A program made the position numbers and the translations under genes. Below are positions 46,872 through 56,808 of a stretch of DNA of 64,000 bases, one piece after another (the first letter of the stretch is position 1; each line of letters begins with the position of its first letter). The notes below the pieces were generated by a model. That model worked only from the letters and a program-made list of their open reading frames with translations, was not told where the DNA came from and searched no databases. The DNA is from Paenibacillus amylolyticus (GTDB lineage Bacteria; Bacillota; Bacilli; Paenibacillales; Paenibacillaceae), in the NCBI RefSeq assembly GCF_029689945.1, contig NZ_CP121451.1, forward strand, positions 3,472,001-3,536,000, written 5' to 3'.

Positions 46872-47644
46872 TTGGGTCTGCCTTCCCAATAATCAGGGAA
46901 TCCGTTGTAATCCCAGGCGTTCAGATTTTCGCTGTCCGCTTGAATCGCAACATCTGCTCCGGAACCAAAGTCAACACCTACGGTTTGCAGTTCTTTGGCT
47001 TTAATAACCAGCACCTTCCCGGGTGCACCTGCACACACCAGAGCTAGCTTCCACGGTGTCTGTTGGTAGATATATTCCATTTGTTTGGATGCCGTGCTCA
47101 CATGAGACCAAGAGGGGCAGTCCACGGTTCCCACGATGCTTGTCCATCCGTATCTCCGCTCCAGTACTTCTCGATATTGCTCGGCCTTGGCTCCACAGAT
47201 CAGAATGGGCATGGTCTTGAATGTTTCATAGAATGACTTAAAACGGGCGATGTAATTGTTCTCAAAGGCATAGAAGGTCTCCCTGGGTTCAACCTTGTAA
47301 TAGGCAAGGCACATATCAAATAACGGTTTGAAATACCAGTGATCTGTCTGAATCAGATGCCCGACGTAATCCGCTTGTCGCAGGCAGTGTACGATAATTT
47401 CTCTGGCACTCGCATTAGGTAAGGTTATCCCGCAATAGGTAGGATCGTTCAACCAGCCGTAATGAGACTTGATGAAATCCATAGTCAGAACGGTATCATG
47501 AGCCAGAATGGTGTTGGAAGCATCCCCAAATCGAACGGAAGCATGGGCTTCTCCATTAGAGGCCATTCGGAACCAGTTGCGTATGAGATCTACACTTCCC
47601 AGCATGCAGGTCACCTTCTTCCCGTGTGTGAATAATGGTTTCAT
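46865..47644 (-). CDS. GT-D fold glycosyltransferase-like protein (DUF1792-like)
   Basis: 259 residues. Early phrase ASVRFGDASNTILAHD and the later PWKLALVCAGAPGKVLVIKA plus TVGVDFGSGADVAIQADSE resemble GT-D/DUF1792 glycosyltransferases (FGDGE-like start, late DxG-like motif). Such enzymes add sugars to serine-rich adhesins or surface glycans. It is transcribed opposite to three other glycosyltransferase-like genes, and its start is only 150 bases from theirs, so the two promoters face away from a shared region. Confidence 0.6.
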   Translation of the reverse strand: MKPLFTHGKKVTCMLGSVDLIRNWFRMASNGEAHASVRFGDASNTILAHDTVLTMDFIKSHYGWLNDPTYCGITLPNASAREIIVHCLRQADYVGHLIQTDHWYFKPLFDMCLAYYKVEPRETFYAFENNYIARFKSFYETFKTMPILICGAKAEQYREVLERRYGWTSIVGTVDCPSWSHVSTASKQMEYIYQQTPWKLALVCAGAPGKVLVIKAKELQTVGVDFGSGADVAIQADSENLNAWDYNGFPDYWEGRPKK

Positions 47645-47794
47645 TAGTATACATATTCATCAACTCCTTCTGTACTAGAATAGGAAAAATGCTTCGTTCT
47701 CTCTCTTCTTTTGAAGAATCCCTGCTTTTTGTTCAACGTGCGAAGGTTATAGAGGAACAGTCTAGACTATGTAAAAAGGGGGAGGGGATGGACT

Positions 47795-48454
47795 GTGAAA
47801 AAGGTATATATAGGTAGTCCTGTGCGAAACCGGGCTTGGATTATGGAAAGGCACTTGCAAGCACTTGAGCAACAAGCTGTGCAGAAGCAGTATATGTACA
47901 TCCTGAATGATAGTGAAGATCAGACGGAGCATATCCTTGATCGTCACCAGATTCCTTATCTGACTCATCATCTGGGGAGAACATATGGTCATATGCGTGG
48001 GCAATATTCCTATCACAATCTGGCATTGTTGAGGAATATGCTTCTGGATGAGTTTCTTCAATCGGATTGTGATTATCTGTTCTCGATTGATACGGATATC
48101 ATCGTTCCTGAGCATAGCCTGCAACAGTTAATGGATAATGACAAGGATGTATGTGCCATGCTTATACGAAATCATCCTAAATTGAAGGCTCATAATGCCA
48201 TGATCGGCGGAAAACATATCCCTGAATTCAAAGCGGGCATGTTCCCGGTAGATCTGACAGGTGCCGTATATTTGATTAAGCGAGAAGTCATTGAAGCAGG
48301 CGTACGATATGGTGCACATCCAACAGGTGAAGATGCTCCATTCTGTGAGCAAGCACGAAGATTGGGGTTTGAGCTGTTTGTAGACACCCGGCTGCGTCCC
48401 GTTCATGTCTACGCGGAAGGAGTGGAGTTGATTGCTCAATTGGCTGCTTCGTAG
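47795..48454 (+). CDS. GT-A type glycosyltransferase
   Basis: 219 residues, nucleotide-sugar binding fold: VYIGSPVRNRAWIMERHLQA at the start, YMYILNDSEDQT, a DxD motif in FSIDTDIIVPEHSL, and FPVDLTGAVYLIKREVI with GEDAPFCEQARRLG as acceptor-side phrases. GTG 47795 is chosen with GGAGGGG 7 bases before. Overlaps the start of the next glycosyltransferase, so they are co-translated. Confidence 0.78.
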   Translation: MKKVYIGSPVRNRAWIMERHLQALEQQAVQKQYMYILNDSEDQTEHILDRHQIPYLTHHLGRTYGHMRGQYSYHNLALLRNMLLDEFLQSDCDYLFSIDTDIIVPEHSLQQLMDNDKDVCAMLIRNHPKLKAHNAMIGGKHIPEFKAGMFPVDLTGAVYLIKREVIEAGVRYGAHPTGEDAPFCEQARRLGFELFVDTRLRPVHVYAEGVELIAQLAAS

Positions 48455-49523
48455 AAAGCAACGAGAAAATCCGGTTTTTGAAAGTACAGAAATGACGATT
48501 GTTTACCCGCCCGCACTTGACTGGCATCTCTTGTTTCAGCGACCTCAACAATTGATGACGGCCTTCTCCCATATTCCGGGTATACGGGCCATATTTATCA
48601 ATGAAGAAACATACAGAAAGCAGAGCCGTCCGATTGAAAAGTTAAATGAGGATCTGTTCCTTGTGCAAAAAGGTGTGAATTATGATCACCTGGTGAAAGG
48701 AAAGAAGGTACTCTGGTTCTCGAATCCAGGTCAGTACAATTATTCGGATGGACGAAAGTTTGATTTTACTGTATTTGATTACCTTGATAATTCGGCTGAT
48801 GAATTTGCTGTGTGGAAATCCTGCATTCCAAAATGTTTTGACCGTGCAGATCTTGTTGCGACGACGGCCAAGGTGATGTATGAGGCCCATGAACATGATG
48901 GAAAACCAATCTTTATGTGTCCTAACGGGGCAGATTACCAACATTTTGAGAAAGCGCGGGCCATGCTGCCCAAACCGGCGGACTTCCCTAAGGTTCGTGA
49001 TGGGCAAAAGGTTGTGGGTTTCCACGGGGCCATGGCATCGTGGGTCGACTATTCGCTGATTACTGCGATTGCAGATAAAGGGTATCGTGTCGTTCTGATT
49101 GGAAACAATGTCCTCTATCAAAAAAACATTGTACATCCCAATGTGACTTGTCTTCCGCATAAAGATTATAAAGTACTTCCCGCTTACATTGCTCAATTCG
49201 ATGTCTGTATCGTGCCGTTCAAGCTGACGGAAATGATCCGAGGCTGTGATCCGATCAAGTATTACGAATATTTGTCTGCGGGCAAACCCGTGTTGACAAC
49301 GCGTATGGAGGAAATCGTTTATAAATACAGCGATGTCACTTACTTTATGAATCAGCATAATTGCGGTGTGATGTTGGAGAAAGCCATTCGGGAGAATAGT
49401 GCTTCCAAAATAGCAGCACGAGTAAGAGTGGCTAAGTCGAATAGCTGGGATGGCAGGGCTATGGATGCCGTGAAGATGATTAATCAGGTCATGGGGGGCA
49501 GAAATCATGAAAAAGATATTTAA
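48432..49523 (+). CDS. GT-B type glycosyltransferase family 1/4
   Basis: 363 residues. N-terminal TIVYPPALDWHLLFQRPQQL, middle FDYLDNSADEF and ADLVATTAKVMYE, and C-terminal donor site PFKLTEMIRGCDPIKYYEYL followed by SAGKPV, all typical of GT-B enzymes like those making teichuronic-type or S-layer glycans. TTG 48432 lies within the previous gene. Its stop overlaps the next gene by 17 bases. Confidence 0.82.
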   Translation: MLNWLLRRKQRENPVFESTEMTIVYPPALDWHLLFQRPQQLMTAFSHIPGIRAIFINEETYRKQSRPIEKLNEDLFLVQKGVNYDHLVKGKKVLWFSNPGQYNYSDGRKFDFTVFDYLDNSADEFAVWKSCIPKCFDRADLVATTAKVMYEAHEHDGKPIFMCPNGADYQHFEKARAMLPKPADFPKVRDGQKVVGFHGAMASWVDYSLITAIADKGYRVVLIGNNVLYQKNIVHPNVTCLPHKDYKVLPAYIAQFDVCIVPFKLTEMIRGCDPIKYYEYLSAGKPVLTTRMEEIVYKYSDVTYFMNQHNCGVMLEKAIRENSASKIAARVRVAKSNSWDGRAMDAVKMINQVMGGRNHEKDI

Positions 49524-50145
49524 ACGAATGTTTGGTAGCAAGTCGACGACGCCGACAATTGAGCTTGCAGAAATAGAGATTGATGCAAAGGAGTTCAATG
49601 TTACGAGATACATTCCAAACATGGATACAACGATTGTGTATCTTCCTGCGATCGATTTCCATAGTGAACGATTCGGGCGTCGATCGCAGCGGCTGTTAAG
49701 GGCACTCGCGGAAGTTGGCTACAATGTAATATATATCAACTCGAGTGATGAGTTCTATCAGGTTGATGCCTTGGAGTATCCTCATCCGGAGCTTCCAAAC
49801 TTTGTTGTAGCCCGTGTGGGTCAGAATGTACGTCCGCTGTTTCAGGGAGATCGCGTGATCTACTGGGTGAACGATAGCCGGCTGGCAAGTTCAGTCGAGA
49901 CAGCGTATCCTGATCTGGTCGTATTTGATTCGTTGACGGATCCGGATCAATATGAAAAGCAGAAGCACAAGATGGAAGCCGTTGCTGACGTTGTCTTCAT
50001 TACTCCCGAGAGAATCTATGAGCATGGCAAATATTGCTCGCATGTTCATCTGGTTACTGCCGATGACTTTGAGATTAAGGAACGTGCAGAACAGGTAGCG
50101 CAAATTATAGATGCTTTGCCCAACAGAACGGCCCCTCTGATGTAG
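49507..50145 (+). CDS. glycosyltransferase-like N-terminal domain protein
   Basis: 212 residues. TIVYLPAIDFHSERFGRRSQ is paralogous to the start of the preceding GT-B gene (TIVYPPALDWHLLFQRPQQ), followed by YNVIYINSS and ADVVFITPERIYEHG. The C-terminal donor half is missing, so it is likely an acceptor-binding partner or a shortened enzyme. ATG 49507, overlapping the preceding gene. A terminator overlaps its stop. Confidence 0.65.
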   Translation: MKKIFKRMFGSKSTTPTIELAEIEIDAKEFNVTRYIPNMDTTIVYLPAIDFHSERFGRRSQRLLRALAEVGYNVIYINSSDEFYQVDALEYPHPELPNFVVARVGQNVRPLFQGDRVIYWVNDSRLASSVETAYPDLVVFDSLTDPDQYEKQKHKMEAVADVVFITPERIYEHGKYCSHVHLVTADDFEIKERAEQVAQIIDALPNRTAPLM

Positions 50146-50158
50146 GGGTCTTTTCTTT
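50130..50158 (+). terminator. terminator after the glycosyltransferase genes
   Basis: GGCCCCT and AGGGGTC pair and are followed by TTTTCTTT; the stem includes the stop codon of the last gene. Confidence 0.7.
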
Positions 50159-50399
50159 GAACCTATAGGGGCTGTTCCATTTTGAAAAGATGACGGGGCT
50201 AATCCTGCTTCAATATATTTCGTTTACATTATTGTTAGGGAATGAGGATAGCGTTCTACACTATAAAAAGCAGAGACGGTGAACAGCCAGACGGGTTAAA
50301 TGAAGGATCTCCCGATCTTCACGTCCTTTAACCTGATCCCGGTTCAAGCCAAGTCTCCGTAGCTAAAAATACATACTATCCTAAGGAGTGGACTGTTCA

Positions 50400-51221
50400 A
50401 TGGCTAAAAAAATGATTATCAAAGGTGTAGGTACGTTTATGGCTAAACGCCTTCCAAAAGATCCGATGGGCGAAATTGAGGTAGTTACCCTGGGTACCCT
50501 GCAAGATCTGAAAATTGACCTTAACGTGGAGCTTGAGGACATCTTTGGTGGTGACGGTCTGTTCGCCATCGATGTACTTGTGAAATCCAAATCGATTGAA
50601 GTATCGGCAACAGATGCCAAATTTGATCTGGATGCGATTCAGCTGATGATGGGTTCAACGGTACAAGAGCAAGTGAAGTCTTATGTATGGGTGTTGAATG
50701 AGCAGTCTACAGTGGCTGCAGGCGTGTCCAATTCCGGATTTGCGGAAGCCAAACCGAAGCATGCGAGTGATATCTATGGAAGTAACGGTGACATTACGGT
50801 TCGTCTTAAAGATTCCAACACGTTGCTGAAACAACTCACTACTAAAGGAACGGCTGTGGAACCCAATGCATTCTTCTACGACGAAGCGAATGGTGTAGTT
50901 ATTCTGAATGCTGCCCATATCGGTAAAGAGGTTGTGCTGAACTACAAACGTGATGAAATTGTAGACATGGTTGATCTGTTGGTTGATGAAGTTCCATTCC
51001 CGATCTCTGTTATTCATCACGGCACGTTCCAGCAAAAAGATGGTTCGTATGCAGGTGTTGAAACCGAGTTGTACATGTGCCGTGCAAAAGGAACATTCAG
51101 CATCAATGCCCAGCGCGCTGCCGCTTCTGCATCTGCAATCTCCTTGCAGATTCTTGATCCGGAACGTGCTGACGGAAAAATCGGCAGTATCAAACGCTTC
51201 AGCGCACCAAGCAAGATCTAA
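50400..51221 (+). CDS. phage major tail (tube) protein
   Basis: 273 residues; beta-rich with small repeated motifs (IEVVTLGTLQDLKIDLNVEL; IEVSATDAKFDLDAIQLMMG). It stands just before the tail assembly chaperones and the tape measure gene, where the tail tube gene of long-tailed phages lies, and the ILDPE/TLGxLQ style matches tube proteins. No sheath gene is next to it, which suggests a non-contractile tail. ATG 50400 lies 11 bases after AAGGAG. It has its own terminator, as expected for a subunit needed in many copies. An upstream 250-base leader holds several hairpins. Confidence 0.75.
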   Translation: MAKKMIIKGVGTFMAKRLPKDPMGEIEVVTLGTLQDLKIDLNVELEDIFGGDGLFAIDVLVKSKSIEVSATDAKFDLDAIQLMMGSTVQEQVKSYVWVLNEQSTVAAGVSNSGFAEAKPKHASDIYGSNGDITVRLKDSNTLLKQLTTKGTAVEPNAFFYDEANGVVILNAAHIGKEVVLNYKRDEIVDMVDLLVDEVPFPISVIHHGTFQQKDGSYAGVETELYMCRAKGTFSINAQRAAASASAISLQILDPERADGKIGSIKRFSAPSKI

Positions 51222-51243
51222 TAACTAAATAAGGTTGATTGCT

Positions 51244-51310
51244 CCTGGCAAGGTATCAAACGGCATCTGTGTCCTCCCCTTCACAGCGCCTTGCCTTGCC
51301 AGGTTTTTAT
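51244..51310 (+). terminator. terminator after the tail tube gene
   Basis: CCTGGCAAGG and CCTTGCCAGG are a perfect 10-base stem around a 40-base loop with TTTTTATT after it. Confidence 0.8.
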
Positions 51311-51347
51311 TATATGGGGAGAATGTCCTGGGGAGGTCTTTAAATTC

Positions 51348-51827
51348 ATGGAAACAGAACGAGAAAAAGCCGAGCGTGAGCTTGCGGAAAAGCTGAATGA
51401 GGAAGCGGCGCAACGAATCAAGGATGATCCGGAGAACAAACGAGTGTCGCCGGAGGAAGTGGAAGCGGCTGAGCGTGCATTCTTTGAAGATGATGAGATT
51501 ATTACGCTGCGGGATCGACGGAAATATCGAATTCCGCCGTGTAACCTGAAGGATGCCCGCCGTCTGATGAAGCTGCTGAAGACGGTGAATATCGATGCCA
51601 TTATTCTTAACTTCATCCCGACGGAGAATGATGAACTGGACGAAAAGCGTCAGCAGGATTTATTTGATGTATTGGCAATGGCATTCAAAAACTATCCACA
51701 TATCGTGACCAAGGATGAGCATGGTGAGTATATCATCAATCGAGAATATCTGGATGAGTACCTTGATCTGAACACAGCTCGCAAAGTCATTGATATGCTC
51801 ATTGGACTCAATGGTTTAAAAAAGTAG
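51348..51827 (+). CDS. tail assembly chaperone (G-type)
   Basis: 159 residues, very acidic/basic helical (EREKAERELAEKLNEEAAQR). It lies between tail tube and tape measure, the position of the G chaperone. It ends at the slippery run before a second ORF in the -1 frame that continues the protein. ATG 51348 follows GGGGAGG. The chaperone is expected to coat the tape measure protein during tail assembly. Confidence 0.75.
   Translation: METEREKAERELAEKLNEEAAQRIKDDPENKRVSPEEVEAAERAFFEDDEIITLRDRRKYRIPPCNLKDARRLMKLLKTVNIDAIILNFIPTENDELDEKRQQDLFDVLAMAFKNYPHIVTKDEHGEYIINREYLDEYLDLNTARKVIDMLIGLNGLKK
51815..51824 (+). promoter_or_regulatory. putative programmed -1 ribosomal frameshift site
   Basis: The run T-TTA-AAA-AAG in frame contains the classic slippery heptamer A AAA AAG immediately before the TAG stop. 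Slipping back one base continues as GTA GAA CGC and into the ORF ending at 52180. A missing A from the run would give the same joined frame, and other runs in this window have lost a base, so this is not yet proven. Confidence 0.55.
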
Positions 51828-52180
51828 AACGCACCGAGGGGAAGTCTTTGGAGGGAACCGAAATCCGTGATACGGAAACACAGGAACCCGTTCACTGGGG
51901 AGAAATCTTCTTCACCCTCCATAAACACTGTGGGCTGAACAAGTGGGAGATCTGGGAGTACACACTCCCTCAGGTTGCGGAGCTGTGCAAGTCAGCCGAG
52001 AAATATATTCAATTTGAGGTTGAACTTATGACAGCACCTCTTCGCATGTTCGGTGGCGGTGGGGGCGAGGAAGTCGAAAAAGATGGGACCGTCAGACGAA
52101 AAAGAACCTTCAATGACGAGGACTACACGGAGATATCAGAAGATGATATCGGTATGCTTGCACAAGCGCTCGGAGGATAA
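51824..52180 (+). CDS. tail assembly chaperone extension (T part of the G-T fusion)
   Basis: 118 residues in the -1 frame to the G gene, with no good ribosome site of its own (a TTG at 51848 is the only candidate). Sequence is compact and acidic (VHWGEIFFTLHKHCGLNKWE) and ends LAQALGG. As in most long-tailed phages it is expected to be made only as a G-T fusion of about 277 residues that bridges tape measure and tail tube subunits. Confidence 0.7.
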   Translation, partial: VERTEGKSLEGTEIRDTETQEPVHWGEIFFTLHKHCGLNKWEIWEYTLPQVAELCKSAEKYIQFEVELMTAPLRMFGGGGGEEVEKDGTVRRKRTFNDEDYTEISEDDIGMLAQALGG

Positions 52181-52247
52181 GAGAGGGACATCCCGTTTTG
52201 CCTAAATGATGGTAGAACGGGATTTATGCATAAAGGCGGTGATTCTT

Positions 52248-55200
52248 ATGACTGAAAAAGAAGGACAAGGAGACAAACACTCCTTAACACAAGAAATATT
52301 AACGGATAGAGATCAATTAACTGGACAAAACGTTGCACTAAAAGGGAGCTACCAATCAGGTGTCAGCACGCTGGTTAGACGTGTGGAGACGATCAGAAGT
52401 GATATGCAGTCGCAAATGATTGAAACGTTGACTAACGATCTGGAGCAATTTTATCGTGGAGCATTCAGTGAAATGAAGGATGTGTCAGCAGCTGGATCAC
52501 AGGAGTTGTTAGACTCCGTGAAGAATACGATGAAATATATTTCAGCAGGTGAAACCAAGGGGTACTCATCAACAATGCTCAAGCAATCCCTTGACTCGTC
52601 ACAGCAGATGGATCAACAGCTGAGCCGGGCGGACCAGAATTTCGAGCTCAGATCGTCTGGAACATCGGATGATAGTAGGCAATACACACAAGCCGGAACG
52701 GTCAAAAATCTGCAACAGATTGCACTGCAACATGGCATGGATCAGGAAGATGTAGGTCTTGCCTATCGCATTGGCTCTCGTAATTATGATCATGCCTCTG
52801 AAGCTGTCGCTTTTGTCGAAGAAGTAGCCAAGCTGCATGCAGTGAGCAATACGGATGTGGAACAGACGGCAACAAGCCTGGAAGCTGTTACTTCGGCCTC
52901 GGGAAGCAGTGGCTTTGATCTGTTCCAAGTCACAGACATGATGATTAGGGCTGCAACGATATTGAATATTGGCATTCAGGACTTGATGGATATGATGCGT
53001 GAAACTCTTCCTATCGCCAGCAACCCTCAAGGAACGCTTGCACAAGAGGACGCATTACCCAACTGGATTAGCAAGGCTGGATTGGCGGTTCAGGACAAAG
53101 GAGATACGATTCCGCAGCAGGATTTTGCATCGAATCGAGTCATGTTTGATCTTCTTGCAGAACAATTGAAGACCGCGGATGCAAACACGTCGATCCATCA
53201 ACGCCCCGTTGGTGGAGATCATCTGCAATTTCAACAAAGACAGGTTGAAATTGCATTTCAGATTGCAACGCATGAGGCGATGCAAGGATTGAAAGAAGAA
53301 TTTGCCGAGCTGGGCGATTATCTGATCGCAGTCATGCGGTTAATTGGTGATCGTACGGGTGGCATTGTTGATCATATGGAACTCCTTAACCGAATTATGG
53401 ATGAAGTCGGAGTACAGGTTGCGTGGGATAAGTTCGGTGAAGTGATGAATGAAGGCGATGAGAAACGATATGCTGCTACAACATCAGAACCGGGGAAACT
53501 CAGAAATACGGGAAGTGATGTTCCCGAGCGACTTGGAGTCACGGATGTGCAACGTGCTGGTGTAGCACAAGAAATGGGCAGACAGCAGAGTCGTCTACAG
53601 ACTCTGGATCATCGCAGAACAGAAATTCAAAATAGGGTCGCAGTTAAGCAAGATGAGGTACTTCAGGCACGGACTAACCGAGATCATCAACATGATATGT
53701 ACAATCAGGCTATACAAGATGGGGATATAGCGGCTTCTTCCATTCATGCAGAAGAACGTGACGAAGCTGAGAAGCGAGTCAAAACGTATAGTCGAGAACT
53801 TCTTCTGTTGCGAGAAGAAATGCATTCACTCGATATTCAGATTGCGAAGACGAAGCGAAGTCTTGAGTTTCTAGGCCGAGAACTGGATGACACGAGTAAA
53901 GCCATAATGCAACTTGAACATCGATCTAGAGTTTTGATGATGGCGATGGATGACATGGACCTGGATGCAGTTGAACTACGAAACAAGTTGTACTTCCTTA
54001 ATGCTGAGTTTACATACGGTTCCACCGATGTTCAGCGCTACGAATCCGAGATCCAGAAGCTGCGTAAACAGTCAACGCTGTTGAATGATGTTCTCTCTAA
54101 ACTGAGAACCGAAGTCAATGAGTTAAATGCGTCTTTTAGACAGGGCATGATTGATGCTACAGCATACATATCCAAACTGAAGGAACTTGAACAAGTTCAG
54201 CTCGCGAGTATGATGAGTGGTCCAGGAGGATTGCTAGTTGTTCCAGGAGCAGGAAGTGGTGAATCCCCTGTTAAGGATGACAAGGAAGATTCAGCAAACA
54301 AACCCTTTCTAGAGAGACATCAAGATCTCATCAATGATGCAATTAAGGATATGGCTACATCAAAGATTGAGGAAGTTATGGATTTTGGCTCAGACAAGAA
54401 GAAGAAGGACAAGCCCAAGCGACGAGGGATTAAACAGAGATTCGAAGATATGAAGGAAGTCGGTAGTAAAAAAGCATTTTTCAACGGTCATGCACCTATT
54501 CGTGACAAGGATGGAAAAGTGGTTAGAGGACCGGATAAACCTGACGGAACCCCTGGAGATATCCTTACCCAGCGTGATATTACGATCGAGCGTAAGAAAA
54601 ACGGAGACATTCCAGGGAAATGGGCAAAGCTTGGCAAGTTGGGTAAGACGATACTAAAACCGCTAAAAGCCGTACCATATCTGGGAATGGCCATGACCGC
54701 GGTGGATGTCGTATCCGGTCTAGTTGATCCCCTGAGCAATATGGGGAAATCAGAAGCGGAGAAGCAGAGTATTCGTGCAACTAATAAAGAGGAACTGGCC
54801 AAGGATTTTAAAGATATGGAGCAATCCTCATTTGTAGGTAAAGTGTGGAAAGGCCTTAACCTTGGAATCGATGGGGTTTTCAAGGGCGGAATGAGCACCC
54901 TGTTCGGAAACAATGCCACCAACAATAAGATGGGGGATTACTGGAAGGGATTCAAGGCTGTATGGTCCGAAAAGGCGGAGATGCAGTCGAGAAGAAACTG
55001 GCCAAAGAGTATAACTACGAGCAAGAGAAAAAAGATGCTCAGGTTCAAATGGATAAAGAGTCTGGAAAACCGCCTGGGGACAACAAACAACAACAACCGC
55101 AGATACAATACATTCCACCCCAAATGCAGTACATTCCTGCTGCGGGCGGAATCGGGGCATTGGCTAATGGGTATAAGCCTCAGCCGCAAAGTAATGGTAT

Positions 55201-56095
55201 TGATGAAATGATCGCCAAAATTAATCGTCAGCTGAACAAATCGACAAGTGACAACGAAACCAATTATCAAGTCACACGATCCCGCCTGTTGATTAGTGGT
55301 GTACGCGAAGATTCGGGTCAGATGCGTGCGCTAATGGAGAAATATTTGCAAGAGAATATCAAGTTCTTCGATAAGGCCATTGCAAGTTTACAGAAGACGT
55401 ATGACAAGATGGCTGAAGGTAAGGAGAAAGATGAATTGGGTCTGGAGATCAATGAGAAGAAACAGCAAAAAGCACAATCAGAGCTTGAACTGAATGGTGT
55501 CAAAAACAGCCAAATTGATGAGCTTAGACGCAAGATGAATGATCAGCTTGAGTTGACGCAGTTGGATTATGATAAACGAATGTATGATCTCCTGGCAGCC
55601 AATGGCGGTAAGGAAGATGCACCAGAATTAATTGCATTGAACAAATCCCGTGCATCTGAAATGAACTCACAGATCAGTTCGATCAAGCAAGAGTGGAAGA
55701 ATCTGTTGAATAGCGGTGTATTTAAACCAGGGTCCAATGAATACATGGATATTTTTAAACAGATCCAGTCCTTGGGTGTAGAACAGTCCAAAAATCTGGC
55801 TGAAATTAGCAAAAAAATGGATAAACCAATATCCACATTCAACATTCCAGCGGGTCTTAAGGTCATGGATTATTTTGATTACATGACCACGAGCAATACA
55901 CATAAGAGTGTGATGGTTGGTTCGGGTGATGTTACGGTTCACGTGAACATCGACAATATGACAGGCAGTACCAAAGATGTGGAGAGACTGACATCTACGC
56001 TGGACAAGACACTGCGGCAGAACGGCCCGGGTATGGTGAACTATATGTCCAGCAATGTTGGTGCGAGAATGGGAAGTAATCATATCCCCAGATAA
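52248..56095 (+). CDS. tail tape measure protein (frameshifted)
   Basis: Sets tail length and later passes to the membrane. ATG 52248 follows AAAGGCGGTG. The frame breaks at 54970-54973 where an A is missing; restored it reads VWSEKGGDAVEKKLAK and joins to a 1282-residue protein. Long helical and coiled-coil stretches (RTNRDHQHDMYNQA; ELLLLREEMHSLDIQIAKTK), a mid-protein hydrophobic segment (AMTAVDVVSGLVDPLS), and repeated QxA/T spacing are typical. At about 0.15 nm per residue the implied tail is near 190 nm. Confidence 0.82.
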
Positions 56096-56118
56096 AATAG
56101 GTAAGGAGGGCATCTGAT

Positions 56119-56769
56119 ATGACTCAGCAAGACCCGTTTGGTTTGGTTAATGACCGCTATAAAAGAAAACTGTATGTAGATACAGGCATGAAGTTCGAGC
56201 CAGTAAACGGAAGAATTATTGATCCGTACTCTTCACCTTCGCCCAATCCGCAAGTGAGGGAAATTAAAATGATTAATGCTCCTTCGCATTTTCATCAGAT
56301 GGGTGTGTCTTCGTACAAGGCGATCATTAACATCCTGTTTAAAGATAAACAATCCTATCACGACTACGTCATGTACGTAGGCTGGACACACAAATTTTAT
56401 GATGAGAAGGGCAATATCTATGTTGGTGTTGTAGAGTCCATCAAAGTTGACCCTATTTTCTATCATCAGGATACGATGGATAAGGATCAGAAGGGGTACA
56501 AGGTCGAGTTGACCATGACTTTGATCAAAAAAGATGGATATGACCGTAAAAGTGCGATACAGTTTCAGGATTTACAGACGACAGAAGGGAAGGACCACTG
56601 GGCAAGAGATTCCATTGAACGTTTGGCTGATTTGGGGCTGACGGTTGTAACGCAATTGGATGGCACACCCATTCTATATTTCAGACCGGAAAACTTTATA
56701 ACCAGAGCAGAGTTTGTTACTTTCCTGATGCGTACCAAGCGTCTGCTGGAACGAACAATTCGAGAGTAG
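56119..56769 (+). CDS. tail-cluster protein with C-terminal SLH domain
   Basis: 216 residues. The first 150 lack a recognised motif and are rich in Lys and Tyr. The last 55 form a clear S-layer homology domain: KDHWARDSIERLADLGL, then FRPENFITRAEFVTFL. SLH domains bind the pyruvylated secondary cell-wall polymer of Gram-positive bacteria. ATG 56119 follows AAGGAGG. It is read between the tape measure and the next SLH-like tail gene, so it is a structural tail part with a wall anchor. No signal peptide. Confidence 0.8.
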   Translation: MTQQDPFGLVNDRYKRKLYVDTGMKFEPVNGRIIDPYSSPSPNPQVREIKMINAPSHFHQMGVSSYKAIINILFKDKQSYHDYVMYVGWTHKFYDEKGNIYVGVVESIKVDPIFYHQDTMDKDQKGYKVELTMTLIKKDGYDRKSAIQFQDLQTTEGKDHWARDSIERLADLGLTVVTQLDGTPILYFRPENFITRAEFVTFLMRTKRLLERTIRE

Positions 56770-56808
56770 GGTGACCTACTCTCTTTCTGTCTATTCTAAA
56801 GATAGGAG

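Noticed and set aside
50400..51221. Contractile tail sheath
   Set aside because: The protein is too short and lies alone before the chaperones; it fits a tube protein, and no second sheath-size gene is present.
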